Source: a virus
DNA length: 24,728 nucleotides
Strand: one strand, 5' to 3'
IMG/VR virus record: IMGVR_UViG_3300042470_000708
Coordinates: 1-24,728 of that record
In this document: piece by piece, positions 13,971 to 21,569 of the stretch
How positions within the stretch are numbered: the stretch's first letter is position 1
Layout: each line of letters begins with the position of its first letter
Notes under the pieces: model-generated
What the model saw: the letters and a program-made list of their open reading frames with translations, nothing else
Databases searched by the model: none
Told to the model about the DNA's origin: nothing
Made by a program: the position numbers and the translations under genes

Positions 13971-15176
13971 ATGGCTGTTGGACTTCTTTCTTCTGCAAAT
14001 GCCCCGTCGAATCTGAATGCAGTCAGTTTCGCGCAGGCAATCACTCGCCTGATGCCTAATGGCACGGCACCGCTGTTTGGTCTCACTTCTCTGCTGAAGG
14101 ACGAGACTGCCAGCAACATCGAGCATGGTTACTTCTCGAAGACCATGATCTTCCCGGCACTGAAGATTGACAATGGTGCTGGTTATGCTGCTGGTGCCAC
14201 GACCTTCGCTGTGGATGCCTACGCTGACATTGTTCCTGGTGATCTGGTTCGCAATGAGCGGACTGGTGAAATCATGATGATCAACACGACTCCGTCGACC
14301 ACTAGTGTCACGGTGACTCGTGCTGTTGGCTCTGTGGCTGCTGCTGCCATCAACGACAACGACGATCTGTTCACCATTGGCAATGCCTTTGAGGAAGGTT
14401 CGACTCGTCCGTCGGCTGTGGCAATCATCGCTGAACGCTATGTCAACAACACCCAAATCTTCCGGAATAGCTGGGCTGTCACCAAGACTGCTGCTGCGAT
14501 TCCGCAGATTGCCGGTGCTGGTTACGTCAGCGAAAGCAAGCAGGATTGCGCAGCTTTCCATGCGATGGCCATTGAGAAGGCTCTGTTCTTCGGTCAGAAG
14601 TTCATGGGCACCAAGAATGGTCAGCCGCTGCACACGATGGAGGGTATTGTTGCCCGTGTGAATGCTGCTGCTGCTGGCAACGTCACGACTCTGGGTGCGA
14701 CTACCAACTGGACTCAGCTGGAAGCCGCTCTGGACAAGACGCTGCAGACTGTCACTGATCCCAAGGGTGGCAACATTCGCACGATGTTTGTTGGTGGTAC
14801 GGCTCGCCGTGTCATCCACAATATCGCACGTCTGAACTCCACTTATCAGATCAGCACGGCAGAAACCAGCTGGGGCCTGCAGCTTGACATGCTGAAGACT
14901 CCGCGTGGCACGTTCGAGATGATCGAGCATCCGCTGTTCAACGCTTATGGTGGCGCTGCTACCTGGGCCAAGATGGCTGTGATCTGCGATCTGAACGCCT
15001 TCTCTCTTGCCTATCTGCGCAAGACCAGCGATGCTGGGTACAACGCGAGCGGTGCTCTCGTTGACAACGGCATTGATGCTGAAGGCGGCACGCTCACCAC
15101 TGAGCTGACCTGCACGATCAAGAACCCGGCCGCGTTTGGGCTGCTGTACAACTTCACGGCTGCTGCAGCGGGCTAA
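13971..15176 (+). CDS. Major capsid protein, SU10/DUF5309-like
   Basis: The 401-residue protein fits the HK97-fold capsid proteins grouped with phage SU10 (DUF5309). Recognisable are an N-terminal arm, a beta stretch with PGDLVRNERTGEIMMI (84-99), TNRTSVTVTRAVG-like turn region, the helical spine around AAFHAMAIEKALFFG and a late CDLNAFSLAYLRK strand. It is Ala/Thr/Gly-rich. Codon use is biased to a few common codons, consistent with high expression. The AAGGAA site and leader hairpin precede the ATG. It builds the icosahedral shell; a long minus-strand open frame inside it is a by-product. Confidence 0.85.
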   Translation: MAVGLLSSANAPSNLNAVSFAQAITRLMPNGTAPLFGLTSLLKDETASNIEHGYFSKTMIFPALKIDNGAGYAAGATTFAVDAYADIVPGDLVRNERTGEIMMINTTPSTTSVTVTRAVGSVAAAAINDNDDLFTIGNAFEEGSTRPSAVAIIAERYVNNTQIFRNSWAVTKTAAAIPQIAGAGYVSESKQDCAAFHAMAIEKALFFGQKFMGTKNGQPLHTMEGIVARVNAAAAGNVTTLGATTNWTQLEAALDKTLQTVTDPKGGNIRTMFVGGTARRVIHNIARLNSTYQISTAETSWGLQLDMLKTPRGTFEMIEHPLFNAYGGAATWAKMAVICDLNAFSLAYLRKTSDAGYNASGALVDNGIDAEGGTLTTELTCTIKNPAAFGLLYNFTAAAAG

Positions 15177-15193
15177 TCAAGAGAGGTCACACC

Positions 15194-15388
15194 ATGTCGA
15201 TCATTCAAGTGAATCCACCTGGTTTGGCCTCCACTGATCCTGGCTACATCAGTAGCATTACGATTCGGACTGGTGGCTCCGCCACTGTTCTGACTCCTAA
15301 TGCTACCACTGGCCAGGTGGACGTGGATGAACTGGCTGCAACGCAGCTAGTGCAGGAAATCAACCGATTTAGGCTGATTACCGGCTAA
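15194..15388 (+). CDS. Small head-associated protein of unknown function
   Basis: The 64-residue protein starts 17 bases after the capsid stop behind an AGAGGT site and ends 13 bases before a terminator, so it should be made at nearly capsid levels. It is Thr/Ser-rich and predicted beta-type up to residue 45 (SSITIRTGGSATVLTPN), then one helix (ATQLVQEINRFRLI). A decoration or head-stabilising role is plausible by position only. Confidence 0.72.
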   Translation: MSIIQVNPPGLASTDPGYISSITIRTGGSATVLTPNATTGQVDVDELAATQLVQEINRFRLITG

Positions 15389-15401
15389 GCAAACAAGAGA
15401 G

Positions 15402-15429
15402 GGCCAGCCACCAAGCTGGCCTTTTCCTT
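15402..15429 (+). terminator. Intrinsic terminator after the capsid genes
   Basis: GGCCAGC (15402-15408) pairs perfectly with GCTGGCC (15415-15421) around CACCAA, followed by TTTTCCTT. No promoter is obvious between it and the next gene, so partial read-through is likely. Confidence 0.88.
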
Positions 15430-15486
15430 GTCCTCGCACTTCGTGTGCAACTTTCCCAAGCAACTTTTTCCAAACTGGAGAATCAA

Positions 15487-15891
15487 ATGGCTGTTGGTGC
15501 TGTCTCATCCCTGCAATCTCTGCAGAATCTCAAGCAAGCTGCTCTGGTGCAGGCTCCCGCAACTAGTGTTGTTGCTCCTGAGCCTTCCAATGTTCTGCGC
15601 AGTGGCGAAGTAATGTCTACTTCCCTGGAAGCGCTGAAAGATCCGAATGCCAAAGTGTATCGGCACATGATTCCTGGTGCCAATTTTGTGATGCCTGATG
15701 GCCTGGAGCTTGTGTTTCTTGGCGGTCAGCTCATCACGAATGATCCTGAAGTCATTCGCCAGCTGGATGCTGTGGCAAACAAGGCTGCAAGCATGATCTA
15801 TACTGATCCTGCTGCTACTGAGGCGCTGCGTGCTACGTATACGCAGGCAGCCGCAGATGCTGCAGACACGGCCGGCAAAACGGCGCAGTAA
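15487..15891 (+). CDS. Small structural protein, unknown
   Basis: I chose ATG 15487, preceded by TGGAGAA, giving 134 residues; an upstream GTG at 15445 would add 14. The central region reads NFVMPDGLELVFLGGQLITNDPEVI (given in parts: MPDGLELVF, then GGQLITNDPEV), a pattern found in small virion proteins that follow capsid genes. The ends are Ala/Gln-rich helices. A head-completion or decoration role is inferred from its place between capsid and adaptor genes. Confidence 0.7.
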   Translation: MAVGAVSSLQSLQNLKQAALVQAPATSVVAPEPSNVLRSGEVMSTSLEALKDPNAKVYRHMIPGANFVMPDGLELVFLGGQLITNDPEVIRQLDAVANKAASMIYTDPAATEALRATYTQAAADAADTAGKTAQ

Positions 15892-15912
15892 CACTAGCTC
15901 AGAAAGCGTGGC

Positions 15913-16515
15913 ATGACTACTTTTGCTGAAATGGAAACTCTTGTTGCCGCACAGACTCGGCGGCCGGATATTTCCGCAATCACCAAAGCAGCAATCAAGT
16001 CTGCCACGCTTCGTGCTCACCACACGGACTTCTTTCCGCGGGATCTGCAAACTGCAGCGCTGACTTACACTCCGCTGAGCACTGCAGTCTTTTACGACTT
16101 TCCAAACATCAACAATACTCTGACGAGACTTCGTAGCTTGAAGTTTGTTCAGAGTAATGAAGTGACTGGTACGCCCACAGAATCTTTGGAATATCGCACT
16201 GCAGATGATATTTATGATTCTGACGGCAATCGCAGACTCTCAATCTACACTCTTATCGGTGCAACTCTGCGAGTCTATCCGCAGTCTGCCACTGGTTATA
16301 TGACTGCGTACTTCTATGAAAACCCCAACACTGCAGAGGTAGGCTATAGCAGCTGGATTGCTGACACCTATCCTGATGAGCTGGCCATGTGGGCCGCTGG
16401 AATTGTCTTTGCACGCACTGGCTTTCTTGATGCCGCAAAGCAGTATCAAGATGAGCATGTCAAGCCGTTCAAAGAGATGCTGATTGACTCGCATCTGCTC
16501 GGCACTGTTGCCTGA
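15913..16515 (+). CDS. Head-tail adaptor protein, SU10-type
   Basis: The 200-residue protein has helical segments at both ends and a beta part in the middle: TRRPDISAITKAAIKSATLRAHHTDFF split over residues 16-42, then FPRDLQTAAL, RYRTADDIYD-like LEYRTADDIYDSDG, and the closing DELAMWAAGIVFARTG. This arrangement (N-terminal helices, HxxDFFxRD, strands with YPxSA, terminal helix bundle) is that of phage SU10-type adaptors, which ring the portal and take up the tail. It sits before the fibre and nozzle genes. The ribosome site is weak. Confidence 0.75.
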   Translation: MTTFAEMETLVAAQTRRPDISAITKAAIKSATLRAHHTDFFPRDLQTAALTYTPLSTAVFYDFPNINNTLTRLRSLKFVQSNEVTGTPTESLEYRTADDIYDSDGNRRLSIYTLIGATLRVYPQSATGYMTAYFYENPNTAEVGYSSWIADTYPDELAMWAAGIVFARTGFLDAAKQYQDEHVKPFKEMLIDSHLLGTVA

Positions 16516-16542
16516 AGCGGCACATAATTTTGGAGAACACTG

Positions 16543-17457
16543 ATGGCCACGTACATCCCAAATGCCACTGATGCAACTGAGCCAGTAAATAGTCGGCCTG
16601 CTGGCAGTGCAGCTGAAGAATTCCGTACGCTCAAAGGATCTGTCAATAATAGGTTTGCCAAGACTCTCTCAGTGCCTGAGGCCAGTGTTGGAGCCTTGCC
16701 TAACGTTGCTACTCGAGCAAATAAGCTGCTGGGCTTTGATGCTTCAGGTGATCCAGCTGCCGTAGCTCCAAGTCCTTCAGGAGTATTTAGTGTAAGCGCG
16801 GTGGCTCCACTAAGTTCTAGTGGGGGATCTAATCCAACTATTACTTTTACAGGTATCCTAGGCGTAGCTAATGGCGGCACTGGCACATCGTCAACCGCGT
16901 TCTGCAATCTGAGCTCCAACGTCACTGGCACGCTGCCTGTTGCAAACGGCGGCACTGGCCAATCGTCTCTTACCGCCAATAATGTCCTGCTAGGAAATGG
17001 CACTTCGGGTGTTCAAACTGTTGCTCCAGGCGCCTCCGGCAATGTGCTGACTTCTAATGGGTCCACATGGACAAGTGCTCCAGCAGGCGCTTCAGCAGTT
17101 ACTAGCGTCAACGGCTTGACCGGCGCGGTGTCCATGACCGGGTTGGGCGACATTGGCAGCTACGCGGTGCTGATCATTGCAACCAATACCAATGTGGCTG
17201 TTGGTTCGACCGTTGCCGGTAGTGACTTGCGATACGGTTGGACGCCGAATACAGGAGCGGTGGCCGCCAGTACTAATGGATATTCTGCTTACAGTGCAAA
17301 TAGAAGCAATGGTAGTGCTTCTTATAACGGTGGCGGCACTTCACTGAGTGGAACTTGGAGAAAGATGAGTACTGGAGCTACGTACGGCACCATAACCGGC
17401 GGTTGTTGCTCTACCGTGTACTATTGGATGGCCGCTCTTTACGTTCGCATTTCGTGA
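16543..17457 (+). CDS. Tail fibre protein with ANGGTG repeats
   Basis: The 304-residue protein carries ANGGTG at residues 109-114 and 134-139, followed by LTANNVLLGNGTSGVQ and a GNVLTSNGSTW segment, both standard shaft elements of tail fibres. The N-terminal region (1-45) with RPAGSAAEEFRTLKG is a common attachment domain. From about residue 180 the sequence becomes Gly/Ser/Thr-rich and ends in a tip with GGCCSTVYYWMAALYVRIS. Binding target is unknown. Composition shifts near 17100, where a SVNGLTGAVSM module begins. TGGAGAA precedes the ATG. Confidence 0.8.
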   Translation: MATYIPNATDATEPVNSRPAGSAAEEFRTLKGSVNNRFAKTLSVPEASVGALPNVATRANKLLGFDASGDPAAVAPSPSGVFSVSAVAPLSSSGGSNPTITFTGILGVANGGTGTSSTAFCNLSSNVTGTLPVANGGTGQSSLTANNVLLGNGTSGVQTVAPGASGNVLTSNGSTWTSAPAGASAVTSVNGLTGAVSMTGLGDIGSYAVLIIATNTNVAVGSTVAGSDLRYGWTPNTGAVAASTNGYSAYSANRSNGSASYNGGGTSLSGTWRKMSTGATYGTITGGCCSTVYYWMAALYVRIS

Positions 17458-17465
17458 AGAAAATC

Positions 17466-17732
17466 ATGTTCAACATCGAATCTGTCAGCAATCTTGAATG
17501 GTGCGATGCGGCGCAAACGTCGTTTCGCTGCATGGTGAAGTACGCCGAGTTCAGCGAAGTTCTGCCTGTCGGCGTTAACGGCACCGACCACTATCCGCAC
17601 ATCCAAGAACTTTGGAACAAGGGTCGCGCAGGTGTGTACGGGCCAATTGCGCCCTACATTCCGCCTCCGGAGCCCCCCGCTCCGCCAAACCCTGAAGCAC
17701 AGCCTACGCAAACGGGCGCGGAGAACTTCTAA
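17466..17732 (+). CDS. Tail-fibre assembly-like small protein
   Basis: The 88-residue protein follows the fibre gene by 8 bases. It includes HYPHIQELWNKGRAG and YGPIAPYIPPPEPP, a pattern (PHxxxLWxxxxxGxxGPIAPY) seen in small proteins encoded after fibres, some of which act as fibre chaperones. The Pro-rich C-terminus (PPEPPAPPNP) is probably flexible. Start at ATG 17466 is supported by a GAAG purine stretch; there is no other good start. The exact function is not certain. Confidence 0.68.
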   Translation: MFNIESVSNLEWCDAAQTSFRCMVKYAEFSEVLPVGVNGTDHYPHIQELWNKGRAGVYGPIAPYIPPPEPPAPPNPEAQPTQTGAENF

Positions 17733-18010
17733 TGGTGCTTCTGACGCCGCGGCATTCTGTAACCTACGACGGCGCGGTAATTAATATCTACCACGCCAAC
17801 AAGGGGGAAGGATTGCCGCGTCATGAGCATCTGTACTCACATCTCACAATGTGCCACGCAGGCCGATGCGTTGTTCGCAAAGAAAAAGGCGAGCGCATCA
17901 TTGACAAAAATTCAGCGCCATTAAATCTTTTGGCGGGAGAGTGGCACGAGATTGAGGCACTTGAAGACAATACAGTCTTCGTCAATGTGTTTGCAGAGGC
18001 CAAAGTATGA
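17732..18010 (+). CDS. Small cupin-fold protein
   Basis: The 92-residue protein overlaps its neighbour by one base (TAATG) behind a CGGAGAA site. GLPRHEHLYSH (27-37) gives three His in a cupin motif-1 arrangement (H31, H33, H37), and GEWHEIEALED (69-79) supplies H72, like cupin motif 2. It is close to the minimum cupin length, one barrel of about 90 residues. Cupins bind metal and act as enzymes or sugar-binding proteins. Next to a fibre gene it may be a virion or fibre-modifying protein, but no activity can be read from sequence. Confidence 0.7.
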   Translation: MVLLTPRHSVTYDGAVINIYHANKGEGLPRHEHLYSHLTMCHAGRCVVRKEKGERIIDKNSAPLNLLAGEWHEIEALEDNTVFVNVFAEAKV

Positions 18011-18198
18011 ATTCTTTGAATCTCACCGAGGATCAAATTGAGGAAATTGCTGAGCGCGCAGCTGAGCGTGCAATGGCAAAACTCACAGATCATATGTACA
18101 AACAAGTAGGCAAGAGTGTGGTCAGCAAATTATTCTGGCTTGTGGGAGTAATATCAGTAGGCCTGTATCTCTGGCTGAAGCAAAAAGGACTAGTCTAA
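18007..18198 (+). CDS. Small single-span membrane protein
   Basis: The 63-residue protein overlaps the cupin stop (ATGA) behind AGAGG. Residues 1-35 are helical and charged (EEIAERAAERAMAKL); residues 42-58 (LFWLVGVISVGLYLWLK) are one membrane helix with a short basic end. The family is common in phage tail regions. A holin or spanin-like role is possible, but the lysis genes lie elsewhere (20918-21473), so a virion or membrane-targeting role cannot be excluded. Confidence 0.7.
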   Translation: MNSLNLTEDQIEEIAERAAERAMAKLTDHMYKQVGKSVVSKLFWLVGVISVGLYLWLKQKGLV

Positions 18199-18199
18199 A

Positions 18200-19906
18200 A
18201 TGGCTGTTCAACGATTCAAAGTGCCGCTGAATAATGCGGCATTTCCTTTTGTGTCCAGTGAGGCTCCTCGGGCAGTGTTCGTGCCTGGGCTTGATGTTGC
18301 TTCCAGAGCGCCACGCGGCTTCGTGTCTGGAGAGGAAAGCGCAGATTATAATCTCACACAGATTCTATACGGTGAAAACTTTATGCCCGTGGGGAATGGC
18401 GTGAGGTCTGTCGGCTTCAGCCAACTTATTGCTCCTACGGTCAACAATGATTTCGATTCTATTTTTCCGCTGCGTGATGCAGATGAAAACGTAGTCCTCT
18501 ATAGTCCTGGCGGTGGAAAGAACTATGTCTATGACGTAACTACTAGTACGTGGGGCTCCACGACTATTCCAACCATTTATTCAAAAACCTTTTCTGGAGG
18601 CAGCGATCCGGCACTGAGTAAAGTAACTTATGCTTATGTTGACGGATACACTTTTGTCTGCTTCAGTCGGCTGAAGTCCAATGACATGGTGCCTGTGGAC
18701 ATGAGTCTCCTATACTGGAACTCGGCCACGCAAGCATTGGCTGTTCCCAGCACACTTATCAGTAATATCCCGTTCCCTGCGGGAGAAATTGATGGAATTA
18801 CGGGATCCAATGGCTACCTGATTATGTGGTCAGGCATTACGATTGCCTGGGCACCGTTCAGTGGTAGTTCTTTTAACTTTGCTAGTTATGTCAGTGGAGC
18901 ATTCACTGGAGCCGGCTCACAGATTCCCGAAGATGTGCAAGGTACTATTCGTGCACTGATTCCAGTGGCCGGTGGCTTCACAGCTTTCACCAATCGCAAT
19001 GCCATTGGTTGTAGCTATGTGGCCAACAATCTGCAAGCTCCGTGGATCTTTCGAGAAATTCCTGATGCTGGCGGCCTGGAAAGCTATGAGCAAGCCACAG
19101 TTGAAGGCAGTCTTGGCAAGATTTATGCCTACACGACTGCTGGTATGCAGTCTGTGTCCCTCAACTCCTCAGATCTGATCTTTCCAGATCTGGCAGATTT
19201 TATTGCGTCTCGAGAGATTGAAGTCTATAACAGTGGAAACCAAACACTGTCACAATCTGCAACCACTGCAGACTTCTTCACAAAAGTCACTGCAGTCGGA
19301 AATAGATACTTAGTTGTCTCATATGCGTCTGTGCCAGAAGTCTTTTCCTATGCATTGGTATATGACTTTGCGGTCAAACGATGGGGCAAAATTTCTCTGA
19401 CACACCGTGACTGTTTCTATTACAACTATGGTGCACAGTCCGCACTGCTCACTTATTCAATGCTGACGAGTTCTTCCTATGACTCTCTGATGTCTACCAC
19501 ATACAGTGCACTCAGTGAACAGACTGGTGATTTCGTCTCTGCTCCACACGGTCTGGCATTCCTGAAGGAGACTGGAGAAGTTGTGATTGCTGACTGGTCC
19601 AAGCAGGACCGTGCTACGCCAGATGTTGGCGTGCTGGTCCTTGGCCGTGTTCAGCTGACTCGCAGTCGCAATGTGCAACTCAACCGAGTCGAGATTGAAG
19701 GCTTCAAGAATGGCAATGTTTATGTCGTACCTTCTTATGATGGACGCAATCTCGCTGCTCCTCAACAGCTTACTGCTATTACCGTTGATAATAGCTATCG
19801 AGATTTCGGTGCTTTTGTAGACTGTAAAAATTTCGATATCATTGTGCAAGGCACATTTGACATGAGCACGATGATTTTGGAAGCTACACCTACGGGGCAG
19901 TTCTAA
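18200..19906 (+). CDS. Tail nozzle protein (gp12-like)
   Basis: The 568-residue protein is almost wholly beta-predicted, with repeated YxxxDG/W strands as in a propeller (ENVVLYSPGGGKNYVYDV, GYLIMWSG, RYLVVSYAS, VYDFAVKRWGKISL). It begins VQRFKVPLNNAAFPFVSSEA and has no enzyme motif. Size, fold type and place after the adaptor and a fibre match the nozzle/tubular protein that closes a short tail. The start is behind AAAAGGAC; the next gene overlaps its stop by one base. It could alternatively be another beta-rich tail protein. Confidence 0.62.
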   Translation: MAVQRFKVPLNNAAFPFVSSEAPRAVFVPGLDVASRAPRGFVSGEESADYNLTQILYGENFMPVGNGVRSVGFSQLIAPTVNNDFDSIFPLRDADENVVLYSPGGGKNYVYDVTTSTWGSTTIPTIYSKTFSGGSDPALSKVTYAYVDGYTFVCFSRLKSNDMVPVDMSLLYWNSATQALAVPSTLISNIPFPAGEIDGITGSNGYLIMWSGITIAWAPFSGSSFNFASYVSGAFTGAGSQIPEDVQGTIRALIPVAGGFTAFTNRNAIGCSYVANNLQAPWIFREIPDAGGLESYEQATVEGSLGKIYAYTTAGMQSVSLNSSDLIFPDLADFIASREIEVYNSGNQTLSQSATTADFFTKVTAVGNRYLVVSYASVPEVFSYALVYDFAVKRWGKISLTHRDCFYYNYGAQSALLTYSMLTSSSYDSLMSTTYSALSEQTGDFVSAPHGLAFLKETGEVVIADWSKQDRATPDVGVLVLGRVQLTRSRNVQLNRVEIEGFKNGNVYVVPSYDGRNLAAPQQLTAITVDNSYRDFGAFVDCKNFDIIVQGTFDMSTMILEATPTGQF

Positions 19907-20907
19907 TGTCTCAGCCACTTATTTCTACTGGCCTGCCGTCATATCCGGCCGGCTTAACAGATGAAGATGCTGGCCTTGTGGTGCCACTTTATAAGGCACT
20001 CAACACACTTGCTCAGCAACTGAGTCTGACCACTGGCAATGTGCAATATAGTTCTGGCGAGATGGCAAATCTTGACCAGCTCACTGCACTGCTGAATCAA
20101 AAGACGCAGAAGATATTTGTCAAAGCAGGAGAAGCACTCAGTTATGGCAACGTAGTTACATTGTCTGTGTCTGGCGGTAAGATTGTTGCATACAAAGCTG
20201 ATGCATCTGTGCTCAACAAGCCAGCACATGCAATCATTGATGACGCTGGTGGCATTGCACTGAATGACTTTGGTGAAGCTATTTTGCTGACTGGCCGCAC
20301 GCTTGGCATCACAGGAACTACATTCGGCACAGTTTATTATTTGAGCACAGCTGGCCAAGTACAATCTGCACGGCCGCATGGTCCTGCTATTCTTACACAA
20401 GTTGTTGGCTATGGACTTGGTAGCGCCGGATTCATGGCAGCTATTGAGGCGCCGGGAGATACTTCTTACGGCACCTTCCTAGACACGACCACTCAGACAC
20501 AGACTGCGATCAACACGGCTAAGGCCATCACTTTTAACACCACTGATATTTCCCGCGGCGTCTCTATTGGTAGTCCAACCTCTCGCATCGTTGTCTCCAA
20601 ACAAGGTGTGTATAACTTTCAATTCTCTGCACAGTTTGACAAAACTTCTGGAGGCTTGGGCAATATTTATATTTGGGCACGCATCAATGGCAATAATGTT
20701 GCAAATTCAGCGTCACATATTCGCATTCAAGGCAATGATGCAGAGTTGGTAGTTGCTTGGAACTTTGTATACGCACTAAACGCCAATGATTATTTTGAGC
20801 TTATGTGGGAAGTTGATGCTACTGATGTGCAGCTTCAATATTTTGCAGGCACAGGTGTGCATCCTGCAGTGCCCTCTATCCTGATGTCTGTAACCAATAA
20901 TCTGTGA
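19906..20907 (+). CDS. Tail fibre/spike with C1q-like tip
   Basis: The 333-residue protein has an N-terminal helix pair (25-60, PLYKALNTLAQQLSL), a beta middle (70-185) and a C-terminal domain from about 205. It contains AKAITFNTTDISRGVSIG, GVYNFQFSAQFDK, NIYIWARINGNNV and HPAVPSILMSVTNNL. This set is typical of C1q/TNF-like trimer tips in phage fibres. It is the third likely host-binding protein in the window. The ATG overlaps the nozzle stop (TAATG). Confidence 0.75.
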   Translation: MSQPLISTGLPSYPAGLTDEDAGLVVPLYKALNTLAQQLSLTTGNVQYSSGEMANLDQLTALLNQKTQKIFVKAGEALSYGNVVTLSVSGGKIVAYKADASVLNKPAHAIIDDAGGIALNDFGEAILLTGRTLGITGTTFGTVYYLSTAGQVQSARPHGPAILTQVVGYGLGSAGFMAAIEAPGDTSYGTFLDTTTQTQTAINTAKAITFNTTDISRGVSIGSPTSRIVVSKQGVYNFQFSAQFDKTSGGLGNIYIWARINGNNVANSASHIRIQGNDAELVVAWNFVYALNANDYFELMWEVDATDVQLQYFAGTGVHPAVPSILMSVTNNL

Positions 20908-20917
20908 GGAGTTTGAC

Positions 20918-21298
20918 ATGTTTCGTTTCAGTCTTCGCAGTCAACGTAATCTCACTGGCGTACATCCAGATCTGGTAAAAGTCATGTCAATGGCAATCAT
21001 TACCAGCCCGCTGGACTTTGCCATCACTGAAGGCCGCAGAACTGCGGATAGGCAAAAAGAGTTGGTTGATGCTGACGCATCCATGACGATGAACTCACGC
21101 CATTTGACAGGTCATGCTGTTGATGTGGCCGTGTTCATTGGCCGAGAGGTCCGCTGGGATTGGCCTCTTTACGAACGACTGGCTGAGCATATCAAGGCAA
21201 CTGCTCAGAAGTTGGTGATTCCAATCGAATGGGGCGGAGATTGGAAGCGATTCAAAGATGGCCCTCATTATCAACTCCCATGGGAAAGGTATCCTTGA
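20918..21298 (+). CDS. Endolysin, M15-type L-alanyl-D-glutamate peptidase
   Basis: The 126-residue protein has the SxHxxGxAxD motif (SRHLTGHAVD, 60-69), giving zinc ligands H62 and D69, and GPHYQL with H117 as the third ligand. EWGGDWKRFKD (104-114) is the usual catalytic neighbourhood. The FAITEGRRTADRQKEL segment is also standard. Such enzymes cut the peptide stem of peptidoglycan. It has no signal peptide or wall-binding domain, so release needs the holin that follows. A strong GAGGAG site precedes the ATG. Confidence 0.92.
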   Translation: MFRFSLRSQRNLTGVHPDLVKVMSMAIITSPLDFAITEGRRTADRQKELVDADASMTMNSRHLTGHAVDVAVFIGREVRWDWPLYERLAEHIKATAQKLVIPIEWGGDWKRFKDGPHYQLPWERYP

Positions 21299-21299
21299 C

Positions 21300-21473
21300 A
21301 TGAATGCAACCATTGTTTCTGCCGTTGTTCGGCACGTGCTGACTGCTGTTGGTGGCGGCTTTGCAGTTTCCTGGGGCATCGACGGTGCAGCTTGGGAAGG
21401 CATTGTTGGCGCTGTGGCAACTATCGCTGGCCTGGCCTGGTCGGTCATGGATAAGAAGAAGCGCGGCGGTTAA
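21300..21473 (+). CDS. Holin, small two-span membrane protein
   Basis: I prefer ATG 21300, one base after the endolysin stop, giving 57 residues; AAAGG lies about 12 bases before it. Two hydrophobic helices (about 4-24 and 30-49), a short turn with GIDGAAWEG, and a basic end (DKKKRGG) match small phage holins such as the Pam3 gp28 group. It would form membrane holes for the M15 enzyme. Adjacent endolysin-holin order and a terminator after it support a lysis cassette. Confidence 0.8.
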   Translation: MNATIVSAVVRHVLTAVGGGFAVSWGIDGAAWEGIVGAVATIAGLAWSVMDKKKRGG

Positions 21474-21482
21474 ACCTTTACA

Positions 21483-21552
21483 CCTCGCAAGAGGATTAGC
21501 GTCTACTGATGTTTCTGGCTCTGGCTAGAATATTTTCAGTAGACGCTTTTTT
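21483..21552 (+). terminator. Terminator with preceding tetraloop hairpin
   Basis: CCTC-GCAA-GAGG (21483-21494) is a GNRA tetraloop hairpin. Then AGCGTCTACTGA (21498-21509) pairs fully with TCAGTAGACGCT (21536-21547), 12 bp, followed by six Ts (21547-21552). The 26-base loop can itself fold (TTCT with AGAA). It ends the lysis pair; the following gene starts 18 bases later without a promoter, so it should be leaky or an attenuator/processing site. Confidence 0.88.
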
Positions 21553-21569
21553 GTGCGGAGAAACTAATC

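Noticed and set aside
13938-14930. 330-codon open frame on the minus strand across the capsid gene
   Set aside because: It is antisense to a clear capsid protein, with no ribosome site and a Ser/Arg/His-rich composition typical of the reverse of GCT/ACT-rich coding DNA.
16543-20907. Diversity-generating retroelement acting on the fibre genes
   Set aside because: No reverse transcriptase and no template/variable repeat pair was seen.
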